From assembly GCA_002719595.1 (NCBI GenBank), contig PBEJ01000029.1, forward strand, positions 39,969-45,730: a stretch of DNA of 5,762 nucleotides, written 5' to 3'. A program made the position numbers and the translations under genes. Positions 1 through 5,500 of the stretch are shown piece after piece. The stretch's first letter is position 1, and each line of letters begins with the position of its first letter. The notes beneath the pieces are model-generated. The model did no database searches, was not told the DNA's origin, and saw only the letters and a program-made list of their open reading frames with translations. Origin of the DNA: Verrucomicrobiales bacterium (GTDB lineage: Bacteria > Verrucomicrobiota > Verrucomicrobiia > Limisphaerales > UBA1100).

Positions 1-849
1 ACCATTACAAATATCAAACAAGGGCCGACGGGCAGGTCATTTCCTCCCCTCTTTAATCATGCTTTGACGATGAAGATTGAAGGTGTTCTAAGGGGTGGTC
101 TTGAAGTGGGAAGTGAACTGACCGCCAACCACTCAGCCAGGCAGCAACAAAAACCGGTTTATCCGGAGGGTAAAATCGTTGTGGCGCTTTCCAATGTACG
201 TGGAGGCTTGAGAGTTGAGGCATTTGAAAAGGCTGATGAGAAGAAACTTCGCTCTATCCGGCTTGCTTGCGAATTGCCTCTTGGATGGAAGAGTTTGAAT
301 GGAAAAATTACTTCTCCATGGCAAATGCATAAAGAGAGAGCATGGCCTAAGGCTCAAAAAGTTAATGCCAAGCATTTTTGTAGTGCAACTGGAAGGCCGG
401 CTTTATTGGTTGGCAGTGACGCTGCTTTTTCGGTTGAAAAAGTGCCTCCGGCCAAGGAAATCAAATGGACTAATCCTGATGGAGATGGAGAGTATAAGAT
501 TACCGTAACCAATCCGACAGATAAGCCGTTGGTTATTGAAGCGCTAAGGCGCCAGGGCAAGCGCATCCTATGGAAGGAGAGCTTGGTTGTTTTATGCCAG
601 GGTAAATCCTACTCGGTTCCAGGTTCGGTAGGATTATTACGCCCAAGTGAACCGGTTTCGCTGAAGCCCGGCCAAAGCATCAGTACCATTGTAAATGCGC
701 TCGCAGTGGAAGGGCCTAACTGGCCAAAAGGTGGTTACCGGATTGAATTTCAATTTTGTCTTGGTGAACGCAGTAGTAAACAGAGTTTTTATTATATGTC
801 CCGGCATCATGATGTAATTCGTTCCGGTCTAAAAAAACAGGTAAATTAA
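1..849 (+). CDS. 3' part of an unrecognised protein, probable C-terminal beta-sandwich; 5' end outside window
   Basis: The frame is open from base 1 to the TAA at 847-849, giving 282 visible residues with no stop. The gene therefore almost certainly begins upstream. The TTG at 64 and ATG at 70 are poor starts: no Shine-Dalgarno precedes them, no signal peptide follows them, and coding-like sequence (Q-G-P-T-G-R-S-F-P-P-L-F) lies before them. I do not recognise the family. Visible features, counting from base 1, are a Gly/Leu-rich stretch near residues 29-41 and alternating strand-like segments. Near residues 165-252 there is an Ig- or BsuPI-like pattern: E-Y-K-I-T-V-T-N-P-T-D-K-P-L, then L-K-P-G-Q-S, then G-G-Y-R-I-E-F-Q-F. 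This resembles an extracellular beta-sandwich in which a strand is followed by NPTDKPL and a PGxS turn, but that is inference from pattern alone. No catalytic motif or transmembrane segment is visible. It converges on the oxidoreductase gene. Confidence is high that it codes and low about function. Confidence 0.8.
   Translation, partial: TITNIKQGPTGRSFPPLFNHALTMKIEGVLRGGLEVGSELTANHSARQQQKPVYPEGKIVVALSNVRGGLRVEAFEKADEKKLRSIRLACELPLGWKSLNGKITSPWQMHKERAWPKAQKVNAKHFCSATGRPALLVGSDAAFSVEKVPPAKEIKWTNPDGDGEYKITVTNPTDKPLVIEALRRQGKRILWKESLVVLCQGKSYSVPGSVGLLRPSEPVSLKPGQSISTIVNALAVEGPNWPKGGYRIEFQFCLGERSSKQSFYYMSRHHDVIRSGLKKQVN
846..849. other. Convergent stop codons sharing a TTAA palindrome
   Basis: The plus-strand gene ends with TAA at 847-849 and the minus-strand oxidoreductase ends with TAA read from 848 down to 846. 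The two stops overlap within the palindrome TTAA. There is no intergenic space and no hairpin plus T-run terminator nearby, so transcripts from the two sides probably overlap or end inside the opposite gene. Confidence 0.9.
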
Positions 850-1898
850 ATCTTTACCCGGTGGCCGTTCTCAGATGACTGATAGATTGAATCGATTGTC
901 TCTAGCACCGTTACGGTGCTCTCAGGCGTGTTACGGCAATCACCGCCTTCACCGATAGCTCTAATCCAGTCAGCTAGCAAAGCCACCATTGCCTTGCCTC
1001 CGTAGCCAGTTGTATCATCGACCGGAAGCTCGAAGGTTTCCTCCATGGCCATAAATTGTGGCTGCGGGCCGTGGATTTCCAATACCCCACCAGTATTGGC
1101 GCGGCCTGGGTCCCAGTGAACCCAGCGTTGGGTGCCACGGATGGTCCAGCGAATATCATTCATCCAGCGCGGGTGCCAATATCCACCGGTAAAGGTAGCC
1201 AATCCTCCGCTTGATAGGTCCAGAATCGCACTACCGCCATCTTCCACGGCAGCAACGGTTTTCCCGTAGTTTCCAACGCGAGCACTCACTGCAGTTACTG
1301 ATTCACCAGTAATGTAAGTGAGTAAATCGAGATGGTGACACGCCAGCCAGTTGAAGAAGCCGCCTCCGCTTTGTTTTAAATTAAAGAGGTAATGTTCAGG
1401 TCCTCGCCGGTCGACACTACTCGTGGCCCAAGTCATTTCCACGCTGATTAGTTTGCCAAATCGCCCATCATTTACCATTTTACGGAGGCGATTGGCCAGT
1501 TCGTCGTAACGCCAAATGAAGCCGTTCTGAAAGGAAACTTGATTAGCACGGATTGCCTCAGCCATGCGTCGGGCGTCTGTTGCATTGGCTGCTCCAGGTT
1601 TTTCCAGCAGAATGTGTTTTCCTGCATTGGCCAGAGCGATAACCGCATCGGGGCTTTGGTCGTTGGGCAGGCACACCAGCGCTCCATCAAATAAGTCGCT
1701 TGAGTAAATGAGTTCGGTTACTGATTCGAACCGAGGCAGTTTCGCATGACGCTCTTCGAGACTTGATATAGCGCCATCAAAGGCAGGAACCAGTGCGCTT
1801 ACTTCAAGTTTATCAGAAACATGCGTCAGTGACTCGCGCCAACCCATGCCGTGCGGATGATCGATCCCGATGAGGGCGATTCGTATTTTTCCGGACAT
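846..1898 (-). CDS. Gfo/Idh/MocA-family oxidoreductase with atypical dinucleotide-binding motif
   Basis: A 350-residue cytoplasmic protein, the usual length for NAD(P)-dependent sugar or inositol dehydrogenases of this family. It has no signal peptide. The N-terminal Rossmann half opens with strand KIRIALIGI. The usual GxGxxG is replaced by G11-I-D13-H-P-H16-G, so the second and third glycines are Asp and His. The family Glu-Lys-Pro motif is intact (E99-K100-P101, in HILLEKPGAA), and K100 is the expected catalytic lysine. The C-terminal half has GGG at 178-180 followed by H188 and D191, matching the family's GGGxxxDxGxHxxD, but W184 and A186 replace its Asp and Gly. A Trp-rich stretch follows (W241, W245, W251, W259, W262). 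The ATG at 1896-1898 puts the Rossmann strand at the N terminus, as expected, though no clear Shine-Dalgarno precedes it. It lies 6 bp downstream of the propeller gene and is probably cotranscribed and translationally coupled. Family assignment is strong; substrate and exact reaction are unknown. Confidence 0.92.
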   Translation of the reverse strand: MSGKIRIALIGIDHPHGMGWRESLTHVSDKLEVSALVPAFDGAISSLEERHAKLPRFESVTELIYSSDLFDGALVCLPNDQSPDAVIALANAGKHILLEKPGAANATDARRMAEAIRANQVSFQNGFIWRYDELANRLRKMVNDGRFGKLISVEMTWATSSVDRRGPEHYLFNLKQSGGGFFNWLACHHLDLLTYITGESVTAVSARVGNYGKTVAAVEDGGSAILDLSSGGLATFTGGYWHPRWMNDIRWTIRGTQRWVHWDPGRANTGGVLEIHGPQPQFMAMEETFELPVDDTTGYGGKAMVALLADWIRAIGEGGDCRNTPESTVTVLETIDSIYQSSENGHRVKI

Positions 1899-1904
1899 GG
1901 ATCG

Positions 1905-2810
1905 TTATTCAACCGGTAGGAAGGTCAATGTGCCGCCAATCATGTCCGGGACAATCAGTTGTTTATTCTTTCGGTCATAGTAGAAATCGGCAGCCGTAGT
2001 AAACTTGTCCGACAGAACGGTTGTTTTTTTGCTTTTGCGGTCGTATTTCCAAACCTTACCAAGAGGCCAGCTAGAGACATAGATCACGCCCTTTCCAAAC
2101 TCTACGGCGTCAGCGCCACGCATACCTTTGGCCAGTATTTTAAATGATTTGCCGTCATACTGCACAATGTTGCCGGTAAAGAAATCACCCATCACGGGTG
2201 TCTCCTCATTTTTCTTACCGATTACGGTTACGCCGTTGGGGAAGCGCATCACCTTGTTACCGGCAGGTACAGCGAGTGATACCTTGCCATTCAAAGTCAC
2301 TTTATAAACGCAGCCTTTGCGTGGCAAATTCATGTCCTGTTTGCTGCCGATGGGCCAGAGGGTGCGTTCTTTATCCGGGTTGAACATTGGTCCGGGAGGG
2401 CTCATTTCTGTGACGTACACGCTCTTCTTGTCGCGACTGGCAGCTACATCATTAAGAAATTCAATCTTATTTGGGAAATCCTTTGCCTCAGCTAGTTTTG
2501 TCACTTTGCCTTTCTTATCAACTTTCCATACGGTGGTTTCATCAGCTGTTACAAGAAAGCCTCCAATGAAGGCAATTCCCTTGGGTGAATTCATTCCACG
2601 GCAAAATTCCATTACCTTATCTTCATCAATTACGTTGATGCCGCCATCTCCGGGCTCTTCGTTATTGATCATAGTGACATAGAGTTTGCCGCCAAAACCA
2701 CGACAGACACTCTCTGGCTTGGTGCCTACTTTGAGTGTTTTTTCCTCGCCGAAGGTTAAGAAGGCGAGGGCTAGGTTTAATATGCAGAGTAAGACCTTTT
2801 TCACTTTCAT
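1905..2810 (-). CDS. Exported SMP-30/NHL-like six-bladed beta-propeller protein
   Basis: A 301-residue protein when started at the ATG at 2808-2810. That start is chosen because it gives a clean signal peptide (MKVKKVLL, a hydrophobic core to about residue 19, then GEEK) and has AGGGG seven bases upstream. A TTG further out at 2856-2858 would bury the signal. Repeated strand motifs (KLYVTMI, GFLVTADETTVWKVD, KSVYVTEM, GCVYKVTLNG, GVIYVSSW, GKVWKYD, KQLIVPDM) recur at blade-like spacing, as in SMP-30/gluconolactonase/LRE-like and NHL propellers. Candidate metal-site residues by position in the family pattern are E33, N120 (FLND), N192 (FPNGV) and D234 (GADAV). These suggest, but do not prove, a lactonase or esterase-like centre. 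It probably acts in the periplasm or outside the cell. It leads a minus-strand pair with the oxidoreductase and is divergent from the sulfatase gene. An alternative is a non-enzymatic propeller used for binding. Confidence 0.85.
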   Translation of the reverse strand: MKVKKVLLCILNLALAFLTFGEEKTLKVGTKPESVCRGFGGKLYVTMINNEEPGDGGINVIDEDKVMEFCRGMNSPKGIAFIGGFLVTADETTVWKVDKKGKVTKLAEAKDFPNKIEFLNDVAASRDKKSVYVTEMSPPGPMFNPDKERTLWPIGSKQDMNLPRKGCVYKVTLNGKVSLAVPAGNKVMRFPNGVTVIGKKNEETPVMGDFFTGNIVQYDGKSFKILAKGMRGADAVEFGKGVIYVSSWPLGKVWKYDRKSKKTTVLSDKFTTAADFYYDRKNKQLIVPDMIGGTLTFLPVE

Positions 2811-2817
2811 GGATTGG

Positions 2818-2822
2818 CCCCT
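2818..2822 (-). promoter_or_regulatory. Shine-Dalgarno of the propeller gene
   Basis: On the minus strand this reads AGGGG, within CAGGGG, seven bases before the ATG at 2808-2810. It supports that ATG over the upstream in-frame TTG at 2856-2858. Confidence 0.6.
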
Positions 2823-2847
2823 GAGGTTCACGTTTTGGTTTGGTATG

Positions 2848-2859
2848 GTCAACGTCAAA
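2848..2859. repeat. Tandem hexamer GTCAAC-GTCAAA in the divergent region
   Basis: Two adjacent near-identical hexamers, GTCAAC (2848-2853) and GTCAAA (2854-2859), lie in the middle of the divergent region. They sit between two arms of an imperfect inverted repeat: TTTTGGTTTG at 2833-2842 against CAAACTCAAAA at 2860-2870, with one bulged base. The position would suit a regulator binding site serving both units. The repeats are short and could be chance. Confidence 0.3.
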
Positions 2860-2915
2860 CAAACTCAAAATCTTGCCTATAACCGCCGAATCCATGATGC
2901 TCTGGGCACGTCCTA

Positions 2916-4598
2916 ATGAAATATCTTACTCGCCTTTTTATCCTGCTGGTTACTCCTGTTTTTGCTAAGGATGCTTTGCGTCCCAATATTGTGATTATTA
3001 TGTCTGATGACATGGGTTATTCGGATATTGGCTGCTATGGTGGGGAAATTCATACCCCGGTCCTTGATGGCTTGGCGGCTAATGGATTGCGTTTTACCCA
3101 ATTTTATAATACCGCCCGCTGCTGCCCTACACGTGCATCGCTTCTGACTGGCTTATACCCTCATCAGGCAGGCATCGGTCATATGATGAACGACCGGGGA
3201 CAGGATGGTTACCGCGGTGAACTTAATCGCAATTGTGTTACCATTGCTGAGGCATTGAAGCCCGCGGGGTATTCAACTTATTGCATAGGCAAGTGGCATG
3301 TTACCAGTCATGTTAATCCATCGAATGATACCGAGAAATTTAACTGGCCACTACAACGAGGGTTTGATCGTTACTATGGTATCATTAATGGAGCCTCAAG
3401 TCTTTGGGATCCTAATTCGCTGACTCGTGGAAATAAACCCATCACCCGGGAGAACGATCCGGATTATAAACCCTCCCAGCCTTATCATTTTACCGATGCG
3501 ATTAGTGATAATGCCGTTAAGTTTGTTAAGGAACATAAGGGGGATAACCCCTTCTTTATGTACGTGTCATATACGGCGGCGCATTGGCCTATGCATGCCC
3601 GTGAACAGGATATTGAAAAGTACGATGGAAAATATGATCAAGGTTACGTTTCTGTTCGTAAGGCTCGACTAGAACGAATGAAGGAAATGGGGTTAATCGA
3701 TAAAGGCACAAAGATGACGCCAACGGTTGGTGATTGGAGTAAAGTAAAAGATAAGGAATGGGAATCGGCTTGTATGGAAGTCTATGCGGCAATGGTTGAT
3801 CAGATGGATCAGGGTATTGGACGGATTGTTGAGGCGATTAAGATTCGTGGCGATCTAAACAATACTTTGATATTTTACCTTCAGGATAATGGGGGTTGTG
3901 CCGAAAATGGTGGTAGAGGGGACAAACCTTTTCCCCGTCCGAAAAAGCCCACCTTTAAACCTATTCCCGATGATGTTATTCACTATTTTAACTCTACTCC
4001 GAAGCAAACCCGTGATGGGTATCCAGTACGACGTGGGCGCGTAATGCCGGGGCCGGAGGATACTTATATCGGGTACGGTCGGAATTGGGCTAATGTTTCC
4101 AACACCCCTTTTCGGGAATACAAGCACTGGGTGCATGAAGGCGGCGTAGCGACGCCTTTAGTCGTGCATTGGCCAGATGGTATAGCAGTAAAAAACAAGC
4201 TCCGCAAAGAGCCGAGTCATTTGATTGATCTAATGGCAACATGTATTGATGTATCAGGAGCAACGTATCCAAGGGAATTCCGTGGCAAAACTATTAAACC
4301 TCTGGAAGGGAAAAGCTTGGTTAAGATTTTTAAGGAAGATGCAATTGATCGACAGGCAATCTACTGGGAGCATGAGGGCAATCGTGCCATTCGTGTTGGT
4401 GACTGGAAATTGGTTGCTAAAGGGCGTAATGGGAAATGGGAGTTGTACAATCTGAAGAATGACCGGGTTGAGATGAATGATCTTTCAAAAAAGCACTCTG
4501 AAAAAACTAAAAAGCTACAAGCCATGTGGCAGTCTTATGCAGAACGTACTGGGGTGATTCCATGGCCTGAATCAAGAAAGAAAAACAAGAAGAAATGA
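2916..4598 (+). CDS. Exported S1-family sulfatase (arylsulfatase-like)
   Basis: A 560-residue formylglycine-dependent sulfatase that hydrolyses sulfate esters. A short signal peptide (residues 1-17, ending PVFA before KDAL) points to export. The S1 active site is complete by motif: D31-D32 for metal binding, the signature C69-C-P-T-R73 followed by ASLLTG with C69 as the residue converted to formylglycine, K126 and H128 in GKWH, H223 in AAHWP, D324-N325 in LQDNGG, and K403 in REYKHW. Spacing follows that of Pseudomonas arylsulfatase, a 536-residue enzyme, so this is a near full-length relative. The tail is lysine-rich (KKNKKK). The ATG at 2916 is the only start, since an in-frame TGA lies at 2895-2897. 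Only a weak TGGG precedes it. It heads a plus-strand unit with the hydrolase 44 bp downstream. A formylglycine-generating enzyme must be encoded elsewhere. The substrate could be a sulfated polysaccharide, but the sequence does not show which. Confidence 0.96.
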   Translation: MKYLTRLFILLVTPVFAKDALRPNIVIIMSDDMGYSDIGCYGGEIHTPVLDGLAANGLRFTQFYNTARCCPTRASLLTGLYPHQAGIGHMMNDRGQDGYRGELNRNCVTIAEALKPAGYSTYCIGKWHVTSHVNPSNDTEKFNWPLQRGFDRYYGIINGASSLWDPNSLTRGNKPITRENDPDYKPSQPYHFTDAISDNAVKFVKEHKGDNPFFMYVSYTAAHWPMHAREQDIEKYDGKYDQGYVSVRKARLERMKEMGLIDKGTKMTPTVGDWSKVKDKEWESACMEVYAAMVDQMDQGIGRIVEAIKIRGDLNNTLIFYLQDNGGCAENGGRGDKPFPRPKKPTFKPIPDDVIHYFNSTPKQTRDGYPVRRGRVMPGPEDTYIGYGRNWANVSNTPFREYKHWVHEGGVATPLVVHWPDGIAVKNKLRKEPSHLIDLMATCIDVSGATYPREFRGKTIKPLEGKSLVKIFKEDAIDRQAIYWEHEGNRAIRVGDWKLVAKGRNGKWELYNLKNDRVEMNDLSKKHSEKTKKLQAMWQSYAERTGVIPWPESRKKNKKK

Positions 4599-4633
4599 GA
4601 ACTCTCTGCCCCATACTTATCAGTTTTTAAAAT

Positions 4634-4637
4634 AGGA
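4634..4637 (+). promoter_or_regulatory. Shine-Dalgarno of the alpha/beta hydrolase gene
   Basis: AGGA lies five bases before the ATG at 4643. The 44-bp gap after the sulfatase stop (4599-4642) shows no hairpin-type terminator, which favours cotranscription of the two genes. Confidence 0.6.
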
Positions 4638-4642
4638 CTAAA

Positions 4643-5500
4643 ATGAAACAAATCATATCTATTATTTGTATGCTTCCTTTTGTGGCTTCTGCACAGGTGG
4701 TGAAGCTTGAAGGGGCGAAGGTGCATCAATACAAACAGGTGGGTGAAACGAAACTGTTCCTGCACGTGTATAATCCCGATGGGCACAAGGATTCAGATCG
4801 GAAGCCTGCGATTGTGTTTTTCTTTGGTGGTGGCTGGAATGGGGGTACGCCCAAGCAGTTTGAACCGCATTGCCAATATCTTTCCCAGCGGGGAATGGTG
4901 GCTATAACAGCAGAATACCGCGTTAAAAGCCGTAACAAAACGACTCCCTTTGAATGTGTCAAAGACGGTAAATCAGCCATTCGGTGGGTAAGAGCCAATG
5001 CAAATAAATTGGGGGTGGATCCGTCGCGTATTGCCGCTGGTGGTGGTTCAGCAGGTGGTCATGTGGCCGCTGCTACGGGCAACTGTCCGGGGCTTGAGGA
5101 GAAGGAAGAGGATAAGAAGGTGAGGAGTAGGCCCGAAGCACTAGTTTTATTTAATCCGGTTTATGATAACAGCTCCAAAGGATACGGATACGATCGGGTC
5201 AAGGCACGGTGGAAGGAGATATCTCCGATGCATAATATTTCCGAGGGAGCCCCACCGACTATTGTTTTTCTGGGTACGAAGGATAAGCTTATCCCAGTTG
5301 AAACTGCTCAGGAATATGATCGGCGAATGAAGGCTATAGGGAGTCGCAGTGAGCTCTACCTATATAAGGATGCCACCCATGGTTTTTTTAATAAAGGTAA
5401 GAAAGGTGATTATTACCCCGATACAATCGCTAAGATGGACAAATTTTTTGTTTCCCTAGGATGGTTGACAGGTCTTTTGAATAAAAAGAAGGAATCGTGA
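4643..5500 (+). CDS. Exported alpha/beta hydrolase (BD-FAE/acetylesterase-like)
   Basis: A 285-residue protein with a signal peptide (MKQIISIICMLPFVASA, cleavage about residue 17 before QVV). The alpha/beta-hydrolase triad can be read directly: nucleophile S136 in GGGSAGGH, acid D214 in GTKDKLIPV, and base H246 in DATHGFF. The oxyanion segment reads F-F-F61-G-G-G-W, where related esterases have His-Gly-Gly-Gly; Phe replaces the His. The overall pattern fits the BD-FAE/acetylxylan-esterase-like carbohydrate esterases, which remove acyl or feruloyl groups from polysaccharides. That substrate class is inferred, partly from the adjacent sulfatase. AGGA at 4634-4637 lies five bases before the ATG at 4643. 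The stop overlaps the next start (TGATG), so the downstream gene is likely translationally coupled. The C terminus is lysine-rich (NKKKES). A peptidase or general carboxylesterase is a less likely alternative. Confidence 0.92.
   Translation: MKQIISIICMLPFVASAQVVKLEGAKVHQYKQVGETKLFLHVYNPDGHKDSDRKPAIVFFFGGGWNGGTPKQFEPHCQYLSQRGMVAITAEYRVKSRNKTTPFECVKDGKSAIRWVRANANKLGVDPSRIAAGGGSAGGHVAAATGNCPGLEEKEEDKKVRSRPEALVLFNPVYDNSSKGYGYDRVKARWKEISPMHNISEGAPPTIVFLGTKDKLIPVETAQEYDRRMKAIGSRSELYLYKDATHGFFNKGKKGDYYPDTIAKMDKFFVSLGWLTGLLNKKKES
5489..5493 (+). promoter_or_regulatory. Shine-Dalgarno of the EF-hand gene
   Basis: AAGGA lies inside the last codons of the upstream hydrolase gene, six bases before the ATG at 5500. 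With the TGATG overlap it fixes this start and suggests coupled translation. Confidence 0.7.

Larger units (their letters stand above)
2811..2915. promoter_or_regulatory. Divergent control region between the propeller/oxidoreductase unit and the sulfatase unit
   Basis: This 105-bp stretch separates two divergently oriented units and should carry promoters for both. Toward the sulfatase there is a TATAAC at 2878-2883, a reasonable -10-like hexamer that would leave a leader of about 25-30 bases before the ATG at 2916, but no convincing -35 is found at the usual spacing. Toward the propeller gene, TTGA-type hexamers occur on the minus strand (in TTTGACGTTGACC, 2848-2859) without a good matching -10. 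Promoters of this group often fit the E. coli consensus poorly, so exact sites are guesses. The location is secure and the elements are not. Confidence 0.5.

Noticed and set aside
64..849. A complete 261-residue gene starting at TTG 64
   Set aside because: The same frame is open to base 1 and reads as coding sequence, and there is no Shine-Dalgarno or signal peptide at 64 or 70, so a left-truncated gene is more likely.
2317..2682. 121-residue plus-strand frame opposite the propeller gene
   Set aside because: It lies wholly antisense to a gene with clear family features, has no convincing Shine-Dalgarno, and its Ser/Leu-rich composition is typical of a shadow frame.
2811..2858. N-terminal extension of the propeller protein from the TTG at 2856-2858
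   Set aside because: It would put 16 polar residues before a clear signal peptide, whereas the ATG at 2808-2810 has AGGGG at good spacing.
3855..4272. Minus-strand frames opposite the sulfatase
   Set aside because: They overlap conserved sulfatase coding sequence and show no domain features or start signals of their own.
4599..4642. Possible terminator or separate promoter between sulfatase and hydrolase
   Set aside because: The T-run at about 4624-4628 is not preceded by a GC-rich hairpin, and no paired -35/-10 elements are evident.
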